A stretch of DNA of 64,000 nucleotides, from NCBI RefSeq assembly GCF_963675165.1, contig NC_087392.1:2185001-2249000 (forward strand). Direction: 5' to 3'. The notes under the pieces are model-generated. The model saw only the letters and a list, made by a program, of their open reading frames with translations. It did not search any database and was not told the origin of the DNA. This stretch comes from Halichondria panicea (Eukaryota > Porifera > Demospongiae > Suberitida > Halichondriidae). Below, piece after piece: positions 46,443 to 56,851 of this stretch. The position numbers and the translations under genes were made by a program. Each line of letters starts with the position of its first letter. Within the stretch, counting starts at the first letter, position 1.

Positions 46443-47470
46443 TTATACATGCTCTAATACACTCACTCTGATCTGATAATATATTCCTATTATTTTAGGA
46501 ATAACACTCACTTTCAACATTTGTCCTATTCCATGGTCATTACTAGCATTTGTATTTACAATGTATTCAAATTTGTGAACAGAGCCATGTTTTGCACCAC
46601 TTACAAACAGAGAGTTACCTCTGATCTTTATGTGGCGTTTTTCGCACTGGTCTTTATTGATTAGCTCCCACCTCTTTTTCAAAAGAATAGACTCCACTTT
46701 CCTCTGGTCCCTAGTAAGTGATAGAGATTCCAGGATGTTGGCTGAGATTTCGCCTGTTAAACAGAATCGAGTAAGTTCAATCATGATGGGCCTGTTTTTT
46801 GATTTATTGTACTTCCTGAGTCGTATCATCTACTTCCTGAAGCAGCTCTGAGATAGCTTGGGTGTCTTTCCTGACACGATCAATTCTTGAAGTTCCTTTA
46901 GATGGACCCAATTTTCTAGAGTGCACTGCAATATGGTAAGCTGCTATTGACAGGATTTTATGACTCTTCGATACCATACACTATGAGCTTAAACTTTCTA
47001 TCTTTATCCTCTCGTTTTTTGTCAAAAGTGTCCCGGTGGGGTACTATTTTCCTTGTCAGCTACAGTTGCACCCGTGGCGCCAAGGTCTAGTATTGGAGCA
47101 GGTCCTAGAGGAGAATAATTTTTATTAAAAAACTTAAAAAGCTTGTGTTCCAGTTTAGTAATTTCTTTTTTTAGGGTTTTGACTTCTTCTTTCAGGCTGA
47201 GGGTACTGCAATAGTGACAGAGATACTCATCTGGAGAGTCTTGGGCATGTTTGAAAGCTGTTACAGATAGCCCTGCGCATCCACACTTGACATACACCAT
47301 CGCAGAAACTAGATTCTTCATTGCTGTCGTCTACATGTTTCTCACAGACACCGCAAGATTCACTTGCAGGGCTAGCGTCCTTCACAGGGCCTTTCTGCAT
47401 GTCTGGTTGCCTGCTTGCTTTGGCTTTAGCTTTAGCTCCTTGCTGTTGCTGTTGCTTCTTGGGAGGCATA
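46443..47470 (-). pseudogene. CR1-type LINE ORF1 (PHD finger protein), decayed
   Basis: Starts MPPKKQQQQQGAKAKAKASR. A PHD finger follows (CGVCEKHVDDSNEES, FCDGVCQVW, then CAGLSVTAFKHAQDS, YLCHYCS), then a coiled coil (LKEEVKTLKKEITKLEHKL). Further on are segments of the RRM-like part (TSRIDRVRKDTQ, then RLRKYNKSKNRPIMIELTRF, VESILLKKRWELIN, IKIRGNSLFVSG). The order matches ORF1 of CR1/L2-type retrotransposons, which binds the element RNA. Several frame changes break it (about 47260, 47020 and 46800). No ORF2 lies below 46440, although LINEs usually lose the 5' end, not the 3' end. Confidence 0.75.
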
Positions 47471-47893
47471 GTCAGAGGATCGAGGCCTCAGTAGCCTGTA
47501 TAGAAAGCTTGATAGAGGTGAAGTTACAGAGAGAGCTGTAGGCTTTAGCTTTAGCTCCTTGCTGTTGTTGTTGCTTCTTGGGAGGTGCATAGTCAGAGGA
47601 TCGAGGCCTCAGTAGCCTGTATAGAAAGCTTGATAGAGGTGAAGTTACAGAGAGAGCTGTAGGCTTTAGCTCCTTGCTGTTGTTGTTGCTTCTTGGGAGG
47701 TGCATAGTCAGAGGATCGAGGCCTCAGTAGCCTGTATAGAAAGCTTGATAGAGGTGAAGTTACAGAGAGAGCTGTAGGCTTTAGCTCCTTGCTGTTGTTG
47801 TTGCTTCTTGGGAGGTGCATAGTCAGAGGATCGAGGCCTCAGTAGCCTGTATAGAAAGCTTGATAGAGGTGAAGTTACAGAGAGAGCTGTAGC
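47467..47893 (-). repeat. Tandem 115-121 bp repeats at the 5' end of the LINE ORF1
   Basis: Nearly four units begin with CATAGTCAGAGGATCGAGGC at 47467, 47588, 47703 and 47818. Each unit carries the ORF1 start region (PPKKQQQQQGAK on the minus strand) and the leader before it. Units are almost identical, except that the first carries six more bases. They resemble the tandem 5' promoter monomers of some LINEs. Confidence 0.85.
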
Positions 47894-48139
47894 GGCCAAC
47901 AGAATAGTTGATGCAGAACCATTGATGGTGACTTTAATTCGTTAAACCTTCTGTAAAGAGCTACCAAATCACCCCATGGATCATCGAAATCGATAGAAAG
48001 TTTTACCTTCTGAAGACGCCGAAAATGGTAATTAATAGACAGATGGATGCTACATCACCATCAAAGCCAGAGAAGTTGAATATTGTTGAAATTTGTTTCG
48101 CTGAAACACTTTAAGTGAGAAGTGTAGTTATTAGATTAT

Positions 48140-48290
48140 CCAGCTCGTTTGAGTGACTTGACTGGTGCCAGACGAACCTGGGCTTTGAGTGACTGGTACT
48201 GGTGCTGGGCTAGCTTGGGTGACTGATTGGGTCGGAATATCAACTATGATGACATCATCACCCTCTTCTTCTTGCCTTCTAAATTACATA
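48140..48290 (-). other. Possible exon with acidic, Pro/Ser/Thr-rich coding
   Basis: After a CTAAATT...AG-like acceptor, the minus strand reads RQEEEGDDVIIVDIPTQSVT then QASPAPVPVTQSPGSSG. It is compositionally like linker regions of transposon proteins. It lies inside element B. Confidence 0.3.
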
Positions 48291-48699
48291 GAATGACAGG
48301 TCAGCATTTATAAAATCATAACCATGGTACTGGGTTACATAATTATGATAATTATGCCTCGGTGCGCATGCAATTTATTTGTATTTTTTGTATCAACATT
48401 ATTTGAGAACTGTAAATCGTACGTAAGTCTAATCAGGCTTTTGATACATCACATAAGTATTGAACCACTGGTTAATTGCTGTGATCAATTCCACTCATTG
48501 ATTGCTGTGATCGATCGCTGTCAATTCCTGCCATAGATTCACGATTCCCATAATGGATCATAGTGATCATGTGTGTGTATGTAATGTATGTACAATTGAC
48601 ATGTACATACACACCATTCGAGTATGGAAATCCATATCTAATTTTGTCCACAATGGCTTTCCATAGGAGGGATCTTCTCGTTAGGGTCTAATTTGTTCT

Positions 48700-49252
48700 T
48701 CTCTTAGCATTTTAACATGTAGTTTTGCCATGAATGGTGTGAGAGACTTGAAAGGCTTGTTTAAGCAGACGTCTAGAGGCTGGAGCACAGATGTGCACAG
48801 GCAAATATGTGGGCCTGAAACTTGTCAAGGCAATGCGGGGATGCACCTTAAAAACTAATACATTTGTTTATTCGTGGCAGGAAGATCAGATGCAAACAGT
48901 GAGCAGAGATAATCACATTTTCGTCGTTATCCAGACATACCTACGGCATCCATATCTCATCGATATATCTCAACATCACCATCCATGCTTTATCTTGGGT
49001 TGCAACAACAAAACCTGTCAGAACAACATATTGTTTCGTCTTCCCCTTGAAAATTATCATTAGTTTGTGTGCCGTCGATCTAGTTTTTATCTCCTCTGAG
49101 AAGTATGTTTGGATGAGGTCTGTCTCTTCCTTGGTGTACGACACCCTCTTCTTCTTCTTAGGAATTAGGAGCGGCGAGTCCTCCCATGTTCGTTTCCTAG
49201 TAGTAGCCTTCTCGACGAGGTGTCGGAGGAGATAGAGGTAAGAATCCACCAT
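48700..49252 (-). pseudogene. Unassigned transposon-protein fragment
   Basis: The minus-strand frame with RKRTWEDSPLLIPKKKKRVS then YTKEETDLIQTYFSEEIKT has a basic patch and a Myb-like helix pattern, as seen at the C-terminus of several multi-copy transposon proteins. It becomes frameshifted after about 49080. Family not determined. Confidence 0.35.
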
Positions 49253-49759
49253 GAGCAGTGCAGGTGAATACTACCGTCAAGTGACGTATCTCTGACCTAT
49301 AATAATTATATAAGTATGTACCAGTTATCCTTATTTTGATACTTTTTGCCCATTTCATCTAAATGGTTTTCACCAGACAAGCGTTTCGTCCATATTACCA
49401 AAGCACCTATATATACATACAATTATCGGTCCTTTCTCGCAGTTCCTTTATAACACCATATGCCGCTATTTGTTCCTTTAGGTTTTTGGGGAGCTTTTGT
49501 GCCAGAGTGGTTTTTGACGGAGCACAAGGGAATGCCGTCTGTATACAGGGAAGATCGAAATTGGAATTTTTATTAACATGATATACAGGAGTGACTGAAA
49601 TCTTTTTCTACCTATCACTGAATATTGCATCGGTGCACTCCAAACTTTCCATAATCTGCTATCTTGATTTTTTGAGCATAGGAGTATCCTATGAATGAGC
49701 TTGGAAGGAGGTTCATCACCTACACAATTTGATAGTCTACAGTTATTATAGCTACACAG

Positions 49760-50170
49760 TTAATTGTATGTACCAGCAAAAAGCTTCACCCTGAGTGACA
49801 CAGTCATTGACACTGACCTGTTGCTCGATAAAAAGTGGATGGTTGCTGGTTTGCAACTGCAGCTGCATGGTTGCTGCTGGTGCTTTCTTGGTCTACCTAC
49901 TCTCGGCTTCTTAGCTGGAAGGTCAGGTCTGATACAGGGTCTGGAGGCAGCCTCCTCTGCAGTTTCAACAGCGAAAAATATGTGATCTCTACCTCCATTT
50001 GTATGCAACGGATGCCTGATAGAGGCGAAAATATTACGTTTGGACGGAAGTGTCACATATTTGGAGGGTTGCTTTAAATCGAATAAGTTCGGCCAAGAAC
50101 CCAAATGGCACCGGACCAAGTCCACTGGATCACCGGACCGGGTCCACGGATTTTTTCCTGGTCTGACCAT
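49760..50170 (-). CDS. Unrecognised frame with an AT-hook-like motif
   Basis: 136 codons on the minus strand; KKPRVGRPRKHQQQ is AT-hook-like, followed by CSCSCK. No other domain. It may be an exon of a DNA-binding transposon protein or a chance frame. Confidence 0.25.
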   Translation of the reverse strand: MVRPGKNPWTRSGDPVDLVRCHLGSWPNLFDLKQPSKYVTLPSKRNIFASIRHPLHTNGGRDHIFFAVETAEEAASRPCIRPDLPAKKPRVGRPRKHQQQPCSCSCKPATIHFLSSNRSVSMTVSLRVKLFAGTYN

Positions 50171-50692
50171 GAAACAAATTCTGCAAACATTCTGGATTGT
50201 TCAAAAGTCTGATTGATCAAGCGACTTTTGCGAATTATGCTATACAAACTGGGAAGATTTATGGTTACGCTTTATTAGAGTACACATATTGAAATTCACT
50301 AAGTGTTGAAAGCACGACCTTTGTGGTGAAGACGGGTGACCACCAGGTTCCTGTTTTATCTTCTGCTTTCCATTCCACTTGCCCCCATGCACCCACGGTG
50401 ATCGAGTAACATTCATTAGTGTAAAATTTGTGCAGACTCGGGGAGAGATGCAAATGCAACTCTTGAAGAGCTTCAGTGTCTTCTGCTTTCGTCTTCAGAC
50501 TTATAATGTTGATTTGGCTCTTCCTCATGCATACAGTAGAGGTGGTCAACTGCTGGTGGAAGCAACTCCACCAGCCCTCTTATTATTGTAGTCAAGTTTT
50601 CTTGTTTTCCTTTGATACAGCAGTAATTGTATTTTTTATTTTTTTTGCAAATGATTTTACATTACAATTAATACAAAATTACATAATAATTA

Positions 50693-50952
50693 ATGATAAT
50701 CATGAGATGCTATGCAGATATAATCAAAGGCATATAATCACAGAGAAACTCAAAAGAGTGGGAAACGATCGACTATGATTGTTACTAAAAATGATGCCAA
50801 AAGTCCAAAGTCTAACATTAATGGCTGCTAGCTGTGCTGGTTGCATCTGTGCGGTGCTTTCATTAAACAGGCAATCTTTTGTCTGTGTATAGCAGCCTTT
50901 TTTGCGGCATGTATGCAATTATATCTGCATAGCATCTCATGATAATTATCAT
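50693..50952. mobile_element. 260-bp foldback MITE
   Basis: The left arm 50693-50724 (ATGATAATCATGAGATGCTA...) and right arm 50918-50952 are inverted copies with a 2-3 base indel. There is no coding capacity, and the target duplication is unclear. Confidence 0.7.
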
Positions 50953-50992
50953 GTGTAAAGGAGGAAGTTTTCCCGTCGTACTCTAATTTCTA

Positions 50993-51651
50993 TTATACAT
51001 TGCTTTGTAGTACACTTCGGAAAACAAAAAACTGATATACTGTGTTTAGTGATGGATTTGAATACCGTAACAACCTCAAAATGTCTTTTGCAACCAAGGT
51101 TGCTTTTCGCTCTGTCTCGAGCATACGCGAAGATTGAACTTCTATGAATGTTATGACGTTTTCATTGTTATTTGACCTTTGGGTTGTGGACGCATCCAAA
51201 TGCGGTAAAAACTTCATGAATTTCATTTCATGGTTAGTTTCGATGCTGGGAATGGCTTCTAAACCGACGTTTTGGAGAAGATCATTAATAAGGCTCCCTG
51301 TATAGCAGAATATGACCAATCACTAACTAGAAAGCATCTGGCTAATTGTCTGAGTAATTGCTGTTTCACAACTGCAATGGCCAAGCAGAGCACGCCACAG
51401 TCCGACGAATTGCGCTATTTGTCTACATCTACCATTTTTATGGTCAATGTTGAAGACTGGCAAAATGCTAGCCTTGCAATTGTGTCCACTGTAGAGGAGG
51501 GTAGACTTTGATACATGGTGTCATACACGAATACGACATTACTCTGGCACCCTAGGTTTGACACCAGCACCCAAAAGTGAAATAGACTTAACTTACCACT
51601 TTCTCTCCAATTTCTAATTGTAGAAATACCGGTAGCTATATATATAAGCAC
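50993..51651 (-). pseudogene. ULP1-like C48 cysteine protease remnant (transposon-associated)
   Basis: Minus-strand reading gives VVFVYDTMYQSLPSSTVDTI, then DVDK, a stop codon, RNSSDCGVLCLAIAVVKQ and ARCFLVSDWS. The D-S-like start and the DCG box with the catalytic Cys match the C48/Ulp1 fold. The stop stands where the usual Gln-containing strand is expected. The frame is broken again further on. ULP1-like genes are often carried by DNA transposons. Confidence 0.6.
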
Positions 51652-51774
51652 ATCATTTTACGTTTACATCTATGGAACGCCAAATAGGTCAAAAATACAT
51701 CCCACTTCAAGGGGGTGTCTCACACATCTATCGGTTACTTTGCACACATCGATCTTTACCCACTTGTACACTTT

Positions 51775-51900
51775 TGACATCTATCGACTACTTGACATCT
51801 ATCGACTACTTGACATCTATCGACTACTTGACATTTATCGACTTGACATCTACTGCTACGTATACTTACATCTATCAACTACTTGACATCTATGCAATAT
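51775..51900 (+). repeat. Sub-terminal 18-bp repeats, left arm of transposon A
   Basis: TTGACATCTATCGACTAC occurs about four times in tandem, with further diverged units (TTGACATTTATCGAC, TTACATCTATCAACTAC). Inverted units occur in the right arm at 56530-56740. Such arrays are usually transposase-binding sites. Confidence 0.8.
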
Positions 51901-52094
51901 GATACTACTTGACACTAGTTGGAATCCGCCCAACTATACTTGACACTATCCATGTACATGATCTAGTTGGGCGTGGCCCCACCCATTGTAGCCCCACCCC
52001 ACAGGGCATGGTCCAATTTTAGGTCAGAGTACATGTACCTACATACCTGTGAGAAGTATAGTATAGTGCAGTGTAGTAGTAATCTAGTCTAGTC

Positions 52095-53653
52095 ATGGCT
52101 CTTCATGTTAGCTCTGATGAAATGATCGAGTTTCTAACAATATTGGAAGATGGTATAAGGACTATTCAAGTGGAAGATGAACAAGGAACTTCCAATGTGC
52201 ACAGTCTACTTCATCAGTGTGAAGACATTCTCGAAGTTGTTGTTTATGCCTCTGACTTGTTTCCAGCTGGGTGTGGAGATGCCATTGTTGATGCAGTAAC
52301 AGAAGTGTATAAGTATATTGAAGTAAATTGCCTAAGAGATAGTCACAGAAGAGAGAGACCTTGTGTGAACGTGTCTGAGACTCAGTTGGAGCACCTTTTT
52401 TCGTTTGATTTTAGAGTTAGAGATATTGCACACATGCTTCATGTATCTGAGAGCACTGTCAAGCGAAGAATAATACAGTTTGGATTTGAAAACAAATTAC
52501 AGCGCACAGACATCTCCGAATCTGACTTGGATATTATTACTGCTGATTTTGTTCACCACTTTCCAAACAGTGGACAAAATACTTATGATGGTTATCTAAG
52601 AGGGAAAGGGATAAGAATACAACGATATCGAGTAAGAGAGAGCCTTTCTCGTATTGATGAAACAGGAGTACAAAAACGTCTGAGACGAGCCTTACACCAC
52701 AGGAGATATAGTGTACCTATGCCTAATAGCTTGTGGCACATAGATGGGCACCACAAATTAATACGCTGGAGAATAGTAGTGCATGGAGGCATTGATGGTT
52801 TTTCTCGATTACCAATCTATTTAAAAGCGTCTACTAACAACAAATCTGAGACTGTACTACAGTGTTTTTTGCACGCTGTTTCTTGTTATGGTTTACCTTC
52901 ACGTGTGCGGTGTGATAAAGGAGGCGAAAACGTTAAAGTCTCAGAATACATGCTTTCAAATCCTGAACGAGGTCCTGGTAGAGGTAGCTGTATTGTAGGG
53001 AAAAGTGTCCACAACCAACGGATCGAAAGTTTGTGGAGAGACGTATTTGTTGGTTGTCTGTGTATGTTTTACCGGTTGTTCTATGCTCTCGAAGACAACA
53101 GTTTATTAGATCCTACAGATGAAGTGGATATATTTGCATTACACTTCGTGTTTCTTCCACGTATTCAACAACAACTAAATGTTTTCCGCGAGAGCTATAG
53201 CCATCACAGATTGCGAACTGAAGGCAATAGGACGCCATACCAGCTTTGGATAGAGGGAATGACCTCACTAACAACAGATGGAGCAGCATTACAAGGAGTA
53301 TTGGATGATTCATCAATTGTAAGTATTAGTGATGTGTTTACCTTCATTAGTTTACGAAGTCTGTGCATGTAGTACGTACAAAATGTATTTGAAACTGGTG
53401 GGTCAGAGTATAAGCATTGTGTTTAATTATTTCCTAACTATTATTACAGGGAGATTATGGAATAGATTGGAACGGCCTCTCTTGTATCGAGTCCCAAGAT
53501 GGGGTTGCAGTCCCAAGCACTAATTTCCCACTGTCTGATGCACAGTTTAGTATGCTTAAAGAAGAGGTGAACCCACTTGCTGTTTGTGATGACTATGGCA
53601 TATCGTTGTTTGGTCGCACCAAAGACTTAGTAGCTAGATGTCTGTCTATTTAG
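52095..53653 (+). CDS. DDE integrase/transposase of transposon A
   Basis: Two exons: 52095-53318 and 53450-53653 (donor GTAAGT, acceptor TTACAG), 475 residues. The N-terminal ~100 residues are helical. A helix-turn-helix follows ([20 protein letters not shown]), then the integrase core with the triad Asp in [12 protein letters not shown], Asp in RCDKGGEN and Glu in [11 protein letters not shown]. The end is PYQLWIEGM and, in exon 2, [13 protein letters not shown] plus a small C-terminal domain. The core matches the eukaryotic rve-type integrase group common in invertebrate and fish genomes. It presumably binds the sub-terminal repeats and cuts and joins the ends. No stop or frameshift is seen, so it could be active. 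It is convergent with the HECT gene, 175 bp apart. Confidence 0.85.
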
Positions 53654-53828
53654 AATGATGTAACATAATGATATTGAAAGATCATGATAAAGTATGAAAG
53701 TGATACAGGGTGAATAGAACACAAAAAGAGTATATGTTCGAAAGAATCATGATAAAGTATGAAAGTGATACAGGGTTAATAGGTTTTGTCAAACACAAAA
53801 AGAGTATATGTTCATTTTATTGCAGTGC

Positions 53829-56346
53829 TTATAGGCAACCAAATCCTCCATGGTTTTTCATACCATATGCCATTTTCTTTTTAAACTCCTCTGGATTGTT
53901 ATAATACTTGGAGGGCAGGGTTAGCTCCAACGCACAAGTGGACGACGTGGGAAACACATTGGTATCGTTAAATCTCAGACCCAAAGAGTTATCAAATCCC
54001 ATCGGTGGAACAGACTCTGAACCAGTAGTAAAAGAAAGAATGGTCTTAAGACTGACAGAATCCTCCGAGTCACCTACAGTATTAGCCTAATGAAATTATA
54101 GTTCATAGATCTACCTTCAACACATTCACAATCGTACAGAAAATCTACATGTAAGTAGCCTCTTCTTTAGCAAGATCATTTGAGCCCTTAGGTGAAAAGT
54201 GGGTGATTTTGAACATGGCCTTCATGGTCTCTGCAATAATTACAACAAAACTAATTATGGTTACCAGTTACACACGACACTTACCAGCAGTCAGAACTTG
54301 TGTGTTATTGTGCACAAATAGAGGCCTCATTAGTTCAGGGTACTTCACAAGTGCTTCTCCCACACCGTTCACTTGCAATCCCTCCTTGAGCTGGTTAATC
54401 TCTGCTAAAGACTCGAGAAGAGTGTAGTAGAGTTTTAATGTCTTCACTATCTCAACTTTGTCTGCTTGCGTCGAGGTAACAAGTGGCTTGCTGTACCCGG
54501 CATTCACAATGGTACAGTGTTGAATTATACACATAATTATATAGATAATATTATATACCTTCTGAATAAGGATCCGGACGTTAGTATTTGGTACTTCTTC
54601 ATCAGGTATGTCAATATCACAGATTTTAACACCACACAAGTATGCGTAGAGACTACTTCCAAAAAAGGAGAAACCACTACCACCCTGAGTGATTCCCATG
54701 GTCATCAATTTTCCTACGAGAAGAAACGTCTCACCCTGTATAAAAAAGTGTATGTCAGCGACTACGCATACACACTTTTACATCAAAATACCTGCAAAGC
54801 CAATAAATCATGCCGCACAACCTTACTGTTCTCATGGCCCTCAAACATGGACTGAGCTATCTCTTTCCAACAGGCACCAAAACTCCCTGGATGGGCCTCC
54901 ACCATCTTCTGCTTCCTCACTTACAAAGTGAACCTTAATTAGAACATAATGTAGAGTGTTTATACACCATTAATCCTTATTCTAACCGTCAATGTCTTGA
55001 TGCTTGTAAATGCAGGCCGCCTTGCAGCTCTGAGTGCATCTACTAACACATGAGTGCGTCGTATTGGGATCTGATGATATTCCTTGAACCGATACTCAGA
55101 CAGAAGCTTCAGCAAGCAAGAAAGAGCTGACCATCACACTGCACACAGTACAGGTATAAAAAGTGTTATAGTGAAATTTAAAGCTTACGATTTATGTTGA
55201 GTATCAGGTTGCTTGCTCTCTGTCAAAGCCTGTTTAAGTAAGGCATCCTCGATCTCCTATAACATTAAATCAATATTGTAACACTAACTTCACTAAAAGG
55301 ATACTAACCTCCCTAGAATCGGAATCTGAGTCAATCAAAATGGAGTCCTTTGTTGGTTTGACATCTTCATCAGATGAGAAGCTGCTAGAAAACCTAAAAA
55401 TGATGCTAGTGAAATGAAAAGTGTTGAACTGACCTTTTATAGCGGCATCTTTCAACATGATTTCTCAGCTTGCTCACTTTCATTGCTTCACAGCAAAACA
55501 TGCACTTCTCCTCAATCTGTCCATTAAACATCAAAAACAATAATAATTTTGCACTTAACACTTTCCTACCTCATCTGCCTCCCACTGCAGGTCTTCGACA
55601 GTTGTCAGATCCAAATTCTTCTGTATCGGCCGGAGGTAGAGCCTTCCACTCCCAATAACGGTTTTCAGCGTTTTAACAGATTGTGTTAGTTTCCCTTCTA
55701 CAAGTGCTAGGTCTTTTGAGTTGGGTAAACACCTGAGCATTTCAAAACCACCGCAATCACTTAGCTTGGGAAAGGTTCGAACAATAATACTCCGAAATTC
55801 TTCCATGGAACATGTGTTGATGTTAGAAACTGTTACAGAATTTTCTCCAAGTCCAGCTCCTACCAACAAAATCTTTGAAGAAGCAGTGGCAGGCGCTTTC
55901 CACTGGCAAGTATCACTTAGACAAAAGAGTTTTAAAGTCCATGGCTGAGTGCGTCCTTTTTTTACTTTGGAAGTAGATAGAGAAGTAGATGGTCTAGAGT
56001 ACGGAGAAAAAATTTTTCTTTGCTCGAGCCTTGCTTCACTACTGAAACTTTGTCTCACAGATCTCAGCGTATCGATAGCACGACCACAAGCAGATGAGCT
56101 TGAGCCTACATCACCCACACCCACACCTGCAATGTACACAAATCAATTATCAGGAGGTGGGCGGGAAACTAATTTGTAAGTTGGAGTGGCCTAAACGAAG
56201 TACAGCTTGCTTACCTACACCTGATGAGTGTCTTGCAGGTTGTTGACTACGAGCATCTCTCTGTTGGCTAGGAGCTTGATTAGCAAGGATGGTGTTCAAA
56301 ATAGTTATTCCTTCCTCCAGTTTCTTGACTTGCTCTTCAATCGACA
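53829..56346 (-). CDS. Coiled-coil, zinc-finger and HECT E3 ligase-like protein of transposon A
   Basis: Multi-exon. Exon 1 (56215-56346) starts MSIEEQVKKLEEGITILNTI, a short coiled coil. Exon 2 (55570-56126) encodes a Ser-rich region and a domain I do not know (FCLSDTCQWKAP, then a SIIVRTFPKLSDCGGFEML part). Exon 3 (55434-55516) has the finger CMFCCEAMKVSKLRNHVERC. Later exons give RRTHVLVDALRAARRPAF, KVHFVSEEAEDGGGPSREFW, FEGHENSKVVRHDLLAL and MTMGITQGGSGFSFFG, the HECT N-lobe. The last exon (from about 54087 to 53829) reads SFTTGSESVPPMGF, then FPTSSTCALELTLPSKYY; the Cys is the HECT catalytic residue. A frame change near 54880 and a stop or shift near 54140 suggest damage or unresolved introns. 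Known HECT enzymes pass ubiquitin via this Cys. The role in transposition is unknown. Confidence 0.75.
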
Positions 56347-56529
56347 TTTTGTCTTTTATTCCACGTGGGGCCAAGCAAGCGTATCACGTGACTTAAGGGG
56401 GTTCACCTGAAGTTAGGCCACACCCAACTAAGGACACTATCTCAAATATGTACTCTTGATCTTGCTCGTATATAAATGCACCTAGACCTAGACGCGATGT
56501 AGGTGGTGAGTGGTGGACGTGTGATGGTA

Positions 56530-56745
56530 GATATCAAGTAGTGGATAGATGTCACCTAGCTGGTAGATGTAAGTATACGTAGCAGAAGATGTCAAGTAGT
56601 CGATAGATGTCAAGTAGCTGATGATGTCAAGTAGTTGATGGATGTCAACTAGCTGATAGATGTAAGTATACGTAGCAGTAGATGTCAAGTAGTCGATAGA
56701 TGTCAAGTAGTCGATAAATGTCAAGTAGTCAATAGATGTCAAAAG
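56530..56745 (-). repeat. Sub-terminal repeats, right arm of transposon A
   Basis: GTAGTCGATAGATGTCAA and near variants (AGCTGATAGATGT, AGTTGATGGATGTCAA) occur about eight times, in the opposite orientation to the left arm. Confidence 0.8.
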
Positions 56746-56851
56746 TGTACAAGTGGGTAAAGATCGATGTGTGCAAAGCAACCAATAGATGTGTGAGACA
56801 CCCCCTTGAAGTGGGATGTATTTTTGACCTATTTGGCGTTCCATATACATC

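Larger units (their letters stand above)
44661..48665. mobile_element. 4.0-kb element B, TATGG ends, 6-bp TSD (IS3EU-like, non-autonomous)
   Basis: Ends TATGGAAAGCCATTGTGGAC are inverted over about 45 bases. They are flanked by the direct repeat GGAGGG at 44655-44660 and 48666-48671. Sub-terminal GATCGATCACAGCAATC motifs occur near both ends (44840 region and 48480-48520 region, inverted). The TA-starting termini and 6-bp duplication are as in element A at 51671. No integrase is left. The interior holds a nested hAT-like element and a LINE ORF1. Confidence 0.75.
51671..56845. mobile_element. 5.2-kb DNA transposon A: DDE integrase plus HECT protein, 6-bp TSD (IS3EU-like)
   Basis: The termini are TATGGAACGCCAAATAGGTC (left, from 51671) and its inverse (right, to 56845). 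Inverted similarity continues for about 300 bases. The target duplication TACATC lies at 51665-51670 and 56846-56851. Two convergent genes fill the interior: an integrase (52095-53653, plus) and a coiled-coil/zinc-finger/HECT protein (53829-56346, minus). TA-starting termini, a 6-bp duplication and an IS3-like integrase fit the IS3EU superfamily as I remember it. The superfamily name is inference; the structure is seen directly. Confidence 0.85.

Noticed and set aside
47022..47470. A host PHD-finger chromatin gene
   Set aside because: The PHD is followed by the coiled coil and RRM-like blocks typical of LINE ORF1 and sits inside repeats, so a retrotransposon origin is more likely.
47467..47893. 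CRISPR-like array
   Set aside because: The units are contiguous 115-121 bp tandem repeats without unique spacers, in a eukaryotic genome.
48324..48536. A full dispersed hairpin-ended repeat at 48355
   Set aside because: Only about 18 bases of the 5' end match (ATGCCTCGGTGCGCATGC); the rest is unrelated.
51775..51900. CRISPR-like or satellite array of 18-mers
   Set aside because: Inverted copies lie at the other end of the same transposon, so they are sub-terminal binding-site repeats.
54466..54855. Plus-strand frame inside transposon A
   Set aside because: Antisense to the HECT exons and without recognisable features.
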